Assembly: GCF_004366075.1 (NCBI RefSeq)
Contig: NZ_SODU01000002.1
Span: forward strand, 946,647 to 1,010,646
DNA: 64,000 nt
Direction of reading: 5' to 3'
Source: Kribbella pratensis
Lineage (GTDB): Bacteria > Actinomycetota > Actinomycetes > Propionibacteriales > Kribbellaceae
Of the stretch, positions 53,089 to 61,374 are shown one piece after another; the first letter of the stretch is position 1, and every line of letters starts with the position of its first letter. The position numbers were made by a program, and so were the translations under genes. The notes beneath the pieces were generated by a model that worked only from the letters and a program-made list of their open reading frames with translations, was not told where the DNA came from and made no database searches.

Positions 53089-53830
53089 AGCCCCCAGTGT
53101 CGTCCCGCCGGCCTCGGTCGTGCTGGTGTCCGGCGGTTCCCGCGGTCTCGGTCTCGCGATCGTCACCGACCTGCTCGCGGCCGGTCTCAAGGTCGGCGCG
53201 TTCGCCCGTACGGTCACGCCGGAGCTGACCGCACTCGGGGAGAAGTACCCGGACCACCTCCATTACGGCTCCGTCGACATCAACGACGGCGCGGCCGGGC
53301 AGGCGTTCGTCAAGGCGGTCGAGAGCACGCTCGGCCCGATCGATGCCTTGGTCAACAATGCGGCGATCGGACAGGACTCGTTACACGTCCACACGTCCGC
53401 AGACCACGTGGCCGAGATCATCCAGACGAACCTGACGTCGCCGCTGATCCTCACCCGCTTCGTGCTGCGCCGGATGCTCGCGAAGGGCCTGAAGGGCCGG
53501 ATCGTGAACATCACCTCGATCTGCGCGCAACGCGGCTACCCCGGCCTGGTCGCGTACTCGGCCACCAAGGGCGGGATGGACGCGGCCACCCGTTCACTGG
53601 CCCGTGAACTCGGTGGCCGCATCCTCGCCAACGCCGTCGCGCCGGGTTTCTTCGCCTCGGAGATGTCCGCGGTCCTCGGCCAGACCCAGCTCGACCAGAT
53701 CGTCCGCCGGACGCCGACCGGCCACCTGACCGAGCCGGAGGACGTGCTTCCGGTCGTCCGCATGCTCCTCCTGGAGAACACGAACCTCAACGGCCAGGTG
53801 CTGGTCGTGGACGGCGCCGCCTCGATCTAG
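53081..53830 (+). CDS. SDR oxidoreductase, FabG-like 3-oxoacyl reductase
   Basis: A 249-residue classical SDR: the cofactor loop VSGGSRGLGLAIV (about residues 17-29), DALVNNAAIG, the catalytic Ser in GRIVNITSICAQ with Tyr-Lys in VAYSATKGG (about 165-169), NAVAPGFFASEM and NGQVLVVDGAASI. In this operon with ACP and ligase it probably reduces a ketoacyl-ACP. Its ATG overlaps the ligase end by 8 bases; its stop overlaps the convergent flavoprotein gene by 4. Confidence 0.9.
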   Translation: MSEAPSVVPPASVVLVSGGSRGLGLAIVTDLLAAGLKVGAFARTVTPELTALGEKYPDHLHYGSVDINDGAAGQAFVKAVESTLGPIDALVNNAAIGQDSLHVHTSADHVAEIIQTNLTSPLILTRFVLRRMLAKGLKGRIVNITSICAQRGYPGLVAYSATKGGMDAATRSLARELGGRILANAVAPGFFASEMSAVLGQTQLDQIVRRTPTGHLTEPEDVLPVVRMLLLENTNLNGQVLVVDGAASI

Positions 53831-55218
53831 GGCCTGATGTTCTGGTTGCGGTGGAACACGTTGTCCGGGTCGTACTTCCGCTTGATCTCGCGGAGCCGGT
53901 CGTACTTGTCCCCGTACGACGCCCGGATGCGGGCCTCGTCGGGCTCGGTCATACCGTTCACGTAGCTGCCGATGTTGATGGTGTGCGGCTGCAGGGCGTC
54001 CCAGAACGTCCGCACCCACGTGCGTTCGGCCTCGAGCGCCTCGCGGACCGGCGTCGTTGCGATCATGAACACCGCGTAGCGCTCGGTGCGCTGCCCGCTG
54101 AACGCGGTCGCGTCGTCCGCCGTCTCCAAGTAGCCGTGGTCGAGGTGGTAGAACATCGTGACCGACAGCGGCGACGTTTTCTGCGGGAACTGCTCGGTGA
54201 TCACGTCGATCGCCTCGTCGGTCAGCGTCTCGAGGTAGGCGCCCTTCTCGTAGCGGCACATTCCCCAGGCGTTCGGCTCGTCGATCGACTGCTGTACGGC
54301 GACGTACGGCATCGGCGTCGTGAACTCGAACAGCGGCGGCGGCAGCGTCCCGCGCAGTTGCCGCATCGCCTCGGCGTGCTGCTCGGGCGACCCGAATCCG
54401 ACCGCGATGAGCGCGTATCCGACCTTGAAGTGGTGCTCTTCGGGGACGAACGGTGCCGGCGGCGCGTTCAGGCCGGCGATCACCACGTTCACCTCGCGCG
54501 GCAGTGCCGGGATCACCTCGCGGGCGGCCCGGAACAGTTCGACGCCCTGCTCCGCGCCCCAGAACGCGATGCCGTAGTTCACCATCGGCCCGGCCGGGTG
54601 CAACCGGAACTCGAACTCGGTGACCACGCCGAAGTTGCCGCCTCCGCCGCGGACGGCCCAGAACAGGTCTGTGTTCTCGTCCGCCGCGGCGCGCCGGAGG
54701 CTGCCGTCCGCGGTGACGATCTGGACCGACTCCAGGTTGTCGATACTGAGCCCGTGCAGCCGGGTCAGCAGACCCATGCCGCCGCCGAGCACCAGCCCGC
54801 CGACTCCCGTGTGGCTGACGATGCCGGCGGGTACGGCGAGACCGTACTCCTGCGTCGCGGCGTCGAGATCCCCGAGCAGCGCACCACCGGCGGCACGCGC
54901 CCGGCGGGCCTCGGGATCCACCGACACCTGGTTCAACAGGCTCAGGTCGATCATCAGGCCGTCGTCCACCGACGACAGCCCGGCCATGCTGTGCGCACCC
55001 CCGCGGACAGCGATCTCCAAGCCCTCGGCGACCGCATAGCGGACGGCGGCCTGCACATCCGCGGCCGACCGTGGCCGCACGATCACCGCCGGACGGCGGT
55101 CGTGCTCGGCGTTCCAGAGCCGCCGCGCCTCGTCGTACCCCTCTTCACCCGGCCGCAGCGCAAGGCCCTCCAGGATCGCGCGTAACGCGTCGAATCCGGT
55201 TTCCGCAAGTTGAGTCAT
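53827..55218 (-). CDS. FAD-linked oxidase, berberine-bridge-enzyme type
   Basis: A 463-residue flavoprotein with the FAD-binding (PCMH) fold: RPAVIVRPRSAADVQAAVRY, EIAVRGGAHSMAGLSSVDDG with the His that binds FAD covalently, GIVSHTGVGGLVLGGGMGLL and GGGGNFGVVTEFEF. The BBE C-terminal segment (YGDKYDRLREIKRKYDPDNV and FHRNQNI) closes the chain. The Cys of bicovalent BBE enzymes, expected just before the GVGG element, is absent, so FAD is probably attached through His only. No signal peptide is present. Substrate unknown. Divergent from the DUF2786 gene, with a palindrome at 55244-55262 in between. Confidence 0.9.
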   Translation of the reverse strand: MTQLAETGFDALRAILEGLALRPGEEGYDEARRLWNAEHDRRPAVIVRPRSAADVQAAVRYAVAEGLEIAVRGGAHSMAGLSSVDDGLMIDLSLLNQVSVDPEARRARAAGGALLGDLDAATQEYGLAVPAGIVSHTGVGGLVLGGGMGLLTRLHGLSIDNLESVQIVTADGSLRRAAADENTDLFWAVRGGGGNFGVVTEFEFRLHPAGPMVNYGIAFWGAEQGVELFRAAREVIPALPREVNVVIAGLNAPPAPFVPEEHHFKVGYALIAVGFGSPEQHAEAMRQLRGTLPPPLFEFTTPMPYVAVQQSIDEPNAWGMCRYEKGAYLETLTDEAIDVITEQFPQKTSPLSVTMFYHLDHGYLETADDATAFSGQRTERYAVFMIATTPVREALEAERTWVRTFWDALQPHTINIGSYVNGMTEPDEARIRASYGDKYDRLREIKRKYDPDNVFHRNQNIRP

Positions 55219-55243
55219 TGCTTCCCCTCCCCGATGTGATGCC

Positions 55244-55262
55244 GTCAGGCTCGGTGCCTGAC
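55244..55262. promoter_or_regulatory. Palindrome upstream of the BBE flavoprotein gene
   Basis: GTCAGGC (55244-55250) and GCCTGAC (55256-55262) are perfect 7-base arms over a 5-base spacer, about 26 bases upstream of the flavoprotein start. A TTGACA at 55268-55273 reads toward the DUF2786 gene. Possible operator for an unlinked regulator. Confidence 0.4.
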
Positions 55263-55320
55263 CCCCTGTTGACAGCAGTCGTTCGTGCGCTGTCTTCAGT
55301 TACTGTCGGGATTCGCGGGG

Positions 55321-55329
55321 TTATCCACA
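55321..55329 (+). other. Exact DnaA-box sequence TTATCCACA
   Basis: The 9-mer TTATCCACA lies in the promoter gap between the flavoprotein and DUF2786 genes. A single box without dnaA, dnaN or a cluster of boxes is not an origin; it could titrate DnaA or be chance. Confidence 0.3.
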
Positions 55330-55384
55330 AGGGGATGGATTCCCGTTTTGGGTGGGAACTTCGGTGGGTGTCAGACTCGACGGC

Positions 55385-56590
55385 GTGAGTGACCAGGAAA
55401 TCCTGCGATTGTTACCGACCGCTGCGGCGGTCGTTGCCGTGCGCGACGATCGCGCCGACGCGCACCTGGCCCAGCTGGGTGCGTACGACGAGCGCGACCA
55501 GGCACAGGTGGATCGGTGCGTGCAGGCGTTCCTCACCGGTTTGCTCCGCACCGCCTGGGAGCGCGGCTGGGCGCCGGCCGATGTGGTCCAGCACGGCCGC
55601 CGCACGCTGGATGCCGGCGTCGAGCCGTTGCTGCTGGCAGCGATCTCGGCCGAACACCGCGGTTACCGTCCCGCCACCATCGACCCCCGCTGGCTCGGTC
55701 AACTGACAGACCTCGGCGTGCCGCAGCCCTTCACTGAACTAAGCCTGACCGCTTGGGCAGCGGGCGCACGCGTCGGCCGCTACCTCACGCTGCATCACGC
55801 CTTGTCCCTGGCCGGCTTCCTCCAGACCCTGCCGGTCCTGGCCAGGCTCTACCCATTACCCGGTACGACGGTCCGCCGCGGGCAGCCCGCCGTACCGGCG
55901 AACGGGAAGATGCTGGCGCGGATCCGCGGCCTGCTCGCGAAGGCGGAGGCGACCGAGTTCCCGGACGAGGCGGAGGCGTTGTCCGGTAAGGCGCAGGAGC
56001 TGATGGCGAAGTTCTCCTTGGACAGCGCCCTCCTGGACGCAGAGGTGGAGATCCCGGATGATTCCGCGGGGCGCCGGCTCTGGGTCGAGACGCCGTACGT
56101 GTCGGCCAAGGCACAGCTGGTCGGCGCGGTCGCCGCGGCGAATCGGTGTCGCACGGTCGTGATCGACGAGCTGGCCGTCGTCACCATCGTCGGCGCCGAG
56201 GTGGACCTGCAACACACCGAGATCCTCAGCACTTCCCTTCTGGTGCAGGCGAATCGCGCGATGCTTGCCGCTGGCAAACATATCGGCCATCAGGGTGAGT
56301 CCCGGACGCGATCGTTCCGCCAGTCGTTCCTGATGGCCTACGCGCAACGGATCGGCGAGCGTTTGGAGCAGACGGCCGCGGCGACGCAGGCCGCCGTACC
56401 CGAAGCGGCTGCGGACCGTCTGTTGCCGGTGCTGGCCAAGCGGGAGGAGCAGGTCGACGCGTTGTTCGCGCAGCTCTTCCCGAACACGACTACCCGACGG
56501 ACCCGCATCACCAACGGCGCCGGGTGGAACGCGGGGGTGACCGCTGCCGACCAGGCCCAGCTCGAGGGCCGCCGGCAGGTACGCCGGTGA
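55385..56590 (+). CDS. DUF2786-domain protein
   Basis: A 401-residue protein with the DUF2786 signature MLARIRGLLAKAEATEFPDEAEALSGKAQELMAKFSLD in the middle (about residues 175-212). An N-terminal region common to actinobacterial members precedes it (SDQEILRLLPTAAAVVAVRD) and a helical C-terminus follows (FRQSFLMAYAQRIGERLEQT). Function is unknown; the His-free helical motif is also found in some phage proteins. The GTG at 55385 matches the usual start; a GTG at 55352 would add 11 residues. It is coupled by GTGA overlap to the epimerase-like gene. Confidence 0.85.
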   Translation: MSDQEILRLLPTAAAVVAVRDDRADAHLAQLGAYDERDQAQVDRCVQAFLTGLLRTAWERGWAPADVVQHGRRTLDAGVEPLLLAAISAEHRGYRPATIDPRWLGQLTDLGVPQPFTELSLTAWAAGARVGRYLTLHHALSLAGFLQTLPVLARLYPLPGTTVRRGQPAVPANGKMLARIRGLLAKAEATEFPDEAEALSGKAQELMAKFSLDSALLDAEVEIPDDSAGRRLWVETPYVSAKAQLVGAVAAANRCRTVVIDELAVVTIVGAEVDLQHTEILSTSLLVQANRAMLAAGKHIGHQGESRTRSFRQSFLMAYAQRIGERLEQTAAATQAAVPEAAADRLLPVLAKREEQVDALFAQLFPNTTTRRTRITNGAGWNAGVTAADQAQLEGRRQVRR

Positions 56591-57105
56591 GGATCGAGGA
56601 GACCGCAATCCCCGGCGTACTGCGGATCGAGCTGGAGGTACAGCCGCACGACGACGGATGGTTCAAGGAGAACTTCCACCGCGAGAAGCTGGCCGAGCTC
56701 GGGATGGACGTTGTGCAGCACAACGTCGCGCACTTCGATGTGGCCGGGATCGTCCGCGGGATCCACGCGGAACCCTGGGACAAGTACCTGTCGCCGTCGT
56801 CCGGGCGGGTGTTCGCCGCGATCGTCGACCTCCGCCCCGGTGACGGCTTCGGCCAGGTGGAGACGTTCGAACTCGGTACGTCGGACGCGCTCTACGTGCC
56901 CCGTGGTGTCGGGAACTCGTTCTGCACACTGACGCCGCACACGACGTACAACTTCCTGGTGAACGAGCCCTGGTCGCCGGAGCGGATGACCGTGGACCTG
57001 TTCGATCCGGAGCTGGCGATCGCGTGGCCGCTCGAGCAGCTCAAGTACACCGAGCGGGACTCCGGGAACCCTTCGCTGGCAGAACTCAGGAGGCAGCGGG
57101 CCTGA
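56587..57105 (+). CDS. RmlC-like dTDP-4-dehydrorhamnose 3,5-epimerase family protein
   Basis: A 172-residue cupin of the RmlC family: KENFHREKLAELGMDVVQHN, AGIVRGIHAEPWDKYLSPSS (with the catalytic-type His after RG), FAAIVDLRPGDGFGQVETF, ALYVPRGVGNSFCTL and YNFLVNEPWSPE. Some residues around the active site (AEPWDKY instead of the usual FQxPP) differ from dTDP-rhamnose epimerases, so the substrate may be another nucleotide sugar. Its start overlaps the DUF2786 stop (GTGA). The 3' end overlaps the convergent TetR gene by 20 bases. Confidence 0.87.
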   Translation: MRIEETAIPGVLRIELEVQPHDDGWFKENFHREKLAELGMDVVQHNVAHFDVAGIVRGIHAEPWDKYLSPSSGRVFAAIVDLRPGDGFGQVETFELGTSDALYVPRGVGNSFCTLTPHTTYNFLVNEPWSPERMTVDLFDPELAIAWPLEQLKYTERDSGNPSLAELRRQRA

Positions 57106-57664
57106 GTCCGCAGAGCACGATGTCGAGCAGGCGGTGGGCCTGCTCCGGCTGGGTGTCGGCGTTGTGAGCGATACCGCCGACCAGTCGCAGGACGTCCGCC
57201 AGCTCCAGCTCGGGCCGGACGTCGCCGGCCGCCTTCGCCTTGTCGAGCAGGAGTTTCCCGGCCTCTTGCACATTCGCCTTGCAGGCCTGGAAGAACGGCG
57301 AGTCCTTGCCTAGGGCATCTATCAGCTCGCCCGACAGGCTCTTCTTGGACAGCCCGTACCCGACGAAGCTGCGCAGCCAGGCGGCGAGCGCGTCGAACGG
57401 CTCCAGTTCCCGGTCGAAGTCGTACGCACGGTCGCAGACCGACTGGATCTCGTCGACGTAGACCGCCTCGAGCAGCGCGGTCCGGCTCGGGAACCGGCGG
57501 TACAGCGTGCCGATGCCGACGCCGGCCCGGCGGGCGATCTCCTCGAGTGAGGTGTCGGTGCCGTGCTCCGCGAACGTCTCCCGGGCGGCCGTCACCAGGC
57601 GGTCGTAGTTCCGGGCCGCGTCCGCACGGGTCGGACGTGCGCACGGCAAGGGTTGTGGCGCCAT
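57086..57664 (-). CDS. TetR-family regulator of the adjacent efflux pump
   Basis: A 192-residue TetR protein. The helix-turn-helix is FAEHGTDTSLEEIARRAGVGIGTLYRRFPSRTALLEAVY (about residues 31-69), followed by a helical effector domain (SGELIDALGKDSPFFQACKANVQEAGKLLL, the TetR_C_33-like pattern). It is divergent from a DHA2 multidrug transporter with two adjacent inverted repeats in the 122-base gap, so it most likely represses the pump and itself until a toxic ligand binds. The ATG at 57664 gives a normal N-terminal arm rich in basic residues. Confidence 0.93.
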   Translation of the reverse strand: MAPQPLPCARPTRADAARNYDRLVTAARETFAEHGTDTSLEEIARRAGVGIGTLYRRFPSRTALLEAVYVDEIQSVCDRAYDFDRELEPFDALAAWLRSFVGYGLSKKSLSGELIDALGKDSPFFQACKANVQEAGKLLLDKAKAAGDVRPELELADVLRLVGGIAHNADTQPEQAHRLLDIVLCGLRPAAS

Positions 57665-57698
57665 CCAGCCTCCTCGCAGATCACCAGAACAATATCGC

Positions 57699-57727
57699 TT
57701 GCAAAGCGGAGGAACCCTCCGTATCGT
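57699..57727 (+). promoter_or_regulatory. Promoter of the DHA2 efflux gene
   Basis: TTGCAA (57699-57704) and TATCGT (57722-57727) are 17 bases apart, reading toward the transporter start at 57787. The left operator copy sits exactly in the spacer, so repressor binding would block RNA polymerase. Confidence 0.6.
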
Positions 57728-57749
57728 ATCCGGAGGAGCGCTCCGCTTT
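57703..57749. promoter_or_regulatory. Tandem TetR operators in mirror orientation
   Basis: The left copy has arms CGGAGG (57707-57712) and CCTCCG (57716-57721). The right copy has CGGAG (57731-57735) and CTCCG (57741-57745). The outer ends AAAGCGGAG (57703-57711) and CTCCGCTTT (57741-57749) are also perfectly complementary, so the right copy is the inverted form of the left. Two dimers could bind side by side. Confidence 0.7.
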
Positions 57750-57786
57750 CTGTCTCAACTGTAGCCCCTCAGGGGTAAGGAGCAAT

Positions 57787-59265
57787 ATGTCGGCAACATC
57801 CGCGGCGCCGGCCGGCGCCACCTCGGGCACGCCTGCGCGGCGGCCGGGGATCGTTCTCGCGGTCATCCTGGTCACCCAGTTGATGGTGATCCTCGACGCG
57901 ACCGTCGTGAACATCGCAATGCCTCACATCCAGCAGGCCCTGCACTTCAGCCCGTCCAGCCTGTCCTGGGTGCAGAACGCGTACGCGCTGGCGTTCGGCG
58001 GTCTGCTCCTGCTCGGCGCCCGTGCCGGTGACCTGCTCGGTCGCCGCCGGGTGTTCCTCACCGGCGTCAGCGTCTTCACGCTCGCCTCGCTGCTCGGAGG
58101 CCTCGCGCCGAACGCCGAGTTGCTGCTCGCCGCCCGCGTTCTGCAAGGCATCGGCGGTGCGATCGCGGCGCCGGCGGCTCTGACGCTGCTGATGCTCACG
58201 TACCGCGAAGGACCCGAGCGGATGAAGGCACTCGGCTACTACAGCCTGATCTCGTCCGGTGGCGGCAGCGTCGGCCTGGTGCTCGGGGGAATGCTGACCG
58301 ACTGGGCATCGTGGCGCTGGGGCCTGTTCATCAACGTGCCGATCGGTGTGGCGCTGATCCTGACGGCCCGCCAGGTGCTGACCGAGACCGAGCCCGAGAC
58401 CGGCCGCTTCGACGTGGCCGGAGCGGTCACCTCGACCCTCGGAATCACGTCGCTCGTCTACGGCTTCATCCGGGTGGCCGAGAAGGGCTGGACCGCCGCC
58501 GAGGTCCTGGTGGCGTTCGCCGCGGGCGTGGTGCTGCTGGTCTCGTTCGTGCTGATCGAGCGTCGCGTCAGCCACCCGATCGTGCCACTGCGGCTGTTCC
58601 GGTCGGCGACCCGGACGGCGTCGTACCTGACCATGCTGCTGATCGTCGGGACGATGTTCGGGATGTTCTTCTTCCTCACGCAGTACCTGCAGGGAGTGCT
58701 CGGGCTCAAGCCGTTCGCGGCCGGCCTGGCGTTCCTGCCACTGACGGGTCTGCTGTTCGCCCAGTCGCGAGTGGTGCCGAAGCTGATTGCCCGGATCGAC
58801 GGCGCGAAACTGATGCTGATCGGCTCCACGCTGGTCACGCTCGGGACGATCTGGCTGACTCGGCTGGACTCGCACAGCACCTACCTGCACGACGTGGTCG
58901 GACCACTGCTGCTGTTCGGCGCGGGTGCCGGGATGATCTTCATCCCGCTCGTCGGCCGCGCCATCTCGGGCGTCGCGCCGGAGGACTCGGGTGCCGCGTC
59001 CGGCATGCTGAACGTGGTCCAGCAGGTCGGCGGCGCGCTCGGTCTGGGCATCCTGGTCACGATCTTCGGTACGGCGAGCCGCAACTCGACGTCGACGATC
59101 CCCCGGGAGGTGCTGGTGGACGGCGTCCACGCCGCGTTCGTCGGATCGCTGGTCTACGCAGCGGTGAGCCTCGCGATGATCGTGTTCACCGTCCAGCCGT
59201 GGAAGTGGTTCCGCGGAGCGCCGGAGCCGGTCGAGACCCCAGCAGTCGTGGACTCACACGTCTGA
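57787..59265 (+). CDS. DHA2-family multidrug efflux MFS transporter
   Basis: A 492-residue drug:H+ antiporter of the 14-helix EmrB/QacA type. The motif LDATVVNIAMPHIQQAL in helix 1 is the DHA2 signature. LLGARAGDLLGRRRVFLTGV is the loop 2-3 motif A, and LQGIGGAIAAPAALTLL with GLVLGGMLTDWASWRWGLFI carries motif C and the WRW segment. It exports hydrophobic or cationic drugs. The ATG at 57787 has AAGGAG 5 bases upstream. Expression is likely controlled by the divergent TetR repressor through the operators at 57703-57749. Confidence 0.95.
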   Translation: MSATSAAPAGATSGTPARRPGIVLAVILVTQLMVILDATVVNIAMPHIQQALHFSPSSLSWVQNAYALAFGGLLLLGARAGDLLGRRRVFLTGVSVFTLASLLGGLAPNAELLLAARVLQGIGGAIAAPAALTLLMLTYREGPERMKALGYYSLISSGGGSVGLVLGGMLTDWASWRWGLFINVPIGVALILTARQVLTETEPETGRFDVAGAVTSTLGITSLVYGFIRVAEKGWTAAEVLVAFAAGVVLLVSFVLIERRVSHPIVPLRLFRSATRTASYLTMLLIVGTMFGMFFFLTQYLQGVLGLKPFAAGLAFLPLTGLLFAQSRVVPKLIARIDGAKLMLIGSTLVTLGTIWLTRLDSHSTYLHDVVGPLLLFGAGAGMIFIPLVGRAISGVAPEDSGAASGMLNVVQQVGGALGLGILVTIFGTASRNSTSTIPREVLVDGVHAAFVGSLVYAAVSLAMIVFTVQPWKWFRGAPEPVETPAVVDSHV

Positions 59266-60234
59266 CGGGATGGGCAGCGCGTAGCTGATGAACTTCTGGT
59301 GAGTGACGAAGCCGAGGCCCTCGTACAGTCCGAGGGCTCCGGTCGGGTTGTCGGCGTCGACGCCGAGCGCTGCCCGCTGGTACCCGGCCTCTGCGGCCTT
59401 GGCGAGCACCTTCGCCAGGGCCGCACGGGCCAGTCCGCGGCCACGGTACGCCCGTCGGGTGCCGACCTGGCCTATGTACAGCTCCCGGACTCCGGTCGCC
59501 TCGGTGTCGGCTTCCCACTCGTAACAGTTGGCGTACGCCGCGATGGTGTCGCCGTCGAGGACGTAGTACGACTGCGTTCCGCGGAACGCCCGTGATCCGA
59601 CGTTCCGGGCTCGCCACGCCTCCGTGGTGGGCGGGGACCAGCCCCAATGGTCGGAGAAGGCCTCGAAGTGGGTCTGCCGCAACGCTTCCTCGTAGGACGT
59701 GTCGTACGACCTGAGCTGGAGGCCGCCGACCACTGGCGCGGGCGGGACCGGTTGGTCCAGCCGCCGCCGCATGTCGAAGAAGAACCGCTCGGCTTTGAAG
59801 CCCAGGCCTTCGAGCAGGTTGGTCAAGCTGACGTTGTTGCTGCCCGCGCCGACGCTGACCTGACCGGGGGCGTCCGGGTGCGTGGCGGCATGCAGTTCGC
59901 CGGCGCGACGGATCAGCCAGCGCATCAGGGTCGTGCCGAGGCCCTGCCGGCGCCACTCCGGATCTATGGCGCCCTCGGAGTTGACCCGGTCCACGTCCAC
60001 CACGGTGGTCCTGCTGTGTGCGATGCCATAGCCGATCATCCGGTTGCCGGACCACAGGCTGATGCTGTCGTTGGCCAGATCGAGTTCCGGCCGCTCCAGC
60101 TGCTCGGCGAGATCCTCGGCACTGTAGTTCTCGCCGACCTGGTCGACCTTCTCCTTGGCGGCCGTCAGTGCCGCCCACGCCTCGACGTCGCCCTTGTCCA
60201 TCGGACGCGCCTCGATCCCCTCCGGCCAGCTCAT
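59254..60234 (-). CDS. Tandem GNAT acetyltransferase (mycothiol-synthase-like layout)
   Basis: A 326-residue protein with two GNAT domains. The first has the acetyl-CoA loop DPEWRRQGLGTTLMRWLIRR (about residues 92-111), the second TRRAYRGRGLARAALAKVLA (about 261-280) followed by NPTGALGLYEGLGFV. The two-domain layout is that of MshD and of antibiotic or amino-sugar acetyltransferases. MshD itself is not implied, as specific residues cannot be checked by eye. Its stop overlaps the convergent transporter gene by 12 bases. Possible resistance function next to an efflux pump. Confidence 0.85.
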   Translation of the reverse strand: MSWPEGIEARPMDKGDVEAWAALTAAKEKVDQVGENYSAEDLAEQLERPELDLANDSISLWSGNRMIGYGIAHSRTTVVDVDRVNSEGAIDPEWRRQGLGTTLMRWLIRRAGELHAATHPDAPGQVSVGAGSNNVSLTNLLEGLGFKAERFFFDMRRRLDQPVPPAPVVGGLQLRSYDTSYEEALRQTHFEAFSDHWGWSPPTTEAWRARNVGSRAFRGTQSYYVLDGDTIAAYANCYEWEADTEATGVRELYIGQVGTRRAYRGRGLARAALAKVLAKAAEAGYQRAALGVDADNPTGALGLYEGLGFVTHQKFISYALPIPSDV

Positions 60235-60270
60235 GGCTCGACCGTACGGCGTCTGCTCGGTGACGGCATG

Positions 60271-61311
60271 TCAATTAGTCAGTTGCTCGGCCAGCCAGCG
60301 GACTGCCATCGGGTAGCGGTACTCGATGCCGCCGTGGGTGCCCTCGAACAGCTCGAAGTGGATCCGCTCGTCCGGGAGACCGGCCTCCCGCGTAGCACGA
60401 TGGAACGCCGTGGCGCCGAGGTCCAGGTAGTACTCGTCCTGCCGGCCGGCGTCGATCCATACTGCGCGGAGCGATCGCAGCGCATCGGCGTACTGCGGCT
60501 CCTTCACCATCTCGACCGGGTCGCGGGACAGCCAGCGGGCCCAGATCTCCGGGACGATCGCGCCGAGATCGTCGAACGGCAGTAGGACCGTGCCGTCGGC
60601 CTCAGCGGAGTACGCCGACGCGTACCCGTACATCTCCAGCAGGTGCAGGTCCTCGTTGGTGGTCCGCCCGGTCTTGGTCGCGAGTACCTCGAAGTACTTC
60701 TCGTAGCTGCCGTCGTACTTGTCCCGCAGCGTCCGCGCGCGCTCCGGGAACTCCGGCCGGTAGCAGACGTCGAAGAGCGCGTCACCGGCATGCGTCGCGA
60801 GCGCCCCGAACACGTCCGGACGCAGCAGCGGCGTCACCATCGCGGTGTAGCCACCGCTCGACTTACCGGTGACCGCACGGTGATCGCGGTCCGGGATGGT
60901 CCGGTACGTTGCATCGACCCACGGCACGATCTCGTCGCAGAGGTACGACTGGTACTGCCCCGTCCCGGGGGAGTCGAGGCATTGGCTGCCGCCGTACTTC
61001 GTCCACGAGTCGACGAACACCACGACGGCCCGCGGCACGCTCTCGTCGGAGAACATCGCGTCCAGCAGCTCCGGGTACGGCTGCCGGAACGGGACCCGGT
61101 TGAACCACATGCCGACGTGGCCGGTGTAGCCCATCGTCACGTAGATCGACGGGTACCGCTCGGCGGAGTTGTCGGGGTCGTCGTACCCCGGCGGCAGGTA
61201 GACCAGCACCGGCCGCTCGTGCGGGTCGCCGAGCGGGTTCCCGCGCAGCAACTCACTCGTGTACGTCGTCTGGTCCAGGCGTCCCTTGAACTCGGCCGAC
61301 CACGGCAGCAT
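60271..61311 (-). CDS. Esterase-D/Fes-like alpha/beta hydrolase
   Basis: A 346-residue esterase family protein. Strand elements RPVLVYLPPGYDDPDNSAER and AVVVFVDSWTKYGGSQCLDS precede the nucleophile Ser in RAVTGKSSGGYTAMV (about residue 148). The catalytic Asp is probably in AVWIDAGRQDEYYLD (about 290) and the His in FELFEGTHGGIEYRYP (about 330). Members hydrolyse S-formylglutathione, siderophore esters or mycolyl esters. No signal peptide is visible, so a cytosolic enzyme is expected. It lies 47 bases after argS on the same strand, beyond a tandem repeat. Confidence 0.87.
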   Translation of the reverse strand: MLPWSAEFKGRLDQTTYTSELLRGNPLGDPHERPVLVYLPPGYDDPDNSAERYPSIYVTMGYTGHVGMWFNRVPFRQPYPELLDAMFSDESVPRAVVVFVDSWTKYGGSQCLDSPGTGQYQSYLCDEIVPWVDATYRTIPDRDHRAVTGKSSGGYTAMVTPLLRPDVFGALATHAGDALFDVCYRPEFPERARTLRDKYDGSYEKYFEVLATKTGRTTNEDLHLLEMYGYASAYSAEADGTVLLPFDDLGAIVPEIWARWLSRDPVEMVKEPQYADALRSLRAVWIDAGRQDEYYLDLGATAFHRATREAGLPDERIHFELFEGTHGGIEYRYPMAVRWLAEQLTN

Positions 61312-61326
61312 TCGTCCTCCAAAGGC

Positions 61327-61374
61327 TCACATTGAGCCAGACTCACATTGCGTCAGACTCACATTGCGTCGGGG
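61327..61374 (-). repeat. Three tandem 16-bp units spanning the argS stop codon
   Basis: On the plus strand the units are TCACATTGAGCCAGAC, TCACATTGCGTCAGAC and TCACATTGCGTCGGGG. Each begins with TCA, which is TGA on the coding strand, and the one at 61359 is the argS stop. The 16-base period puts the three TGA triplets in three different frames. Confidence 0.85.

Noticed and set aside
55321..55329. Replication origin suggested by an exact DnaA box
   Set aside because: Only one box is present and no dnaA, dnaN, gyrB or AT-rich unwinding region is seen.
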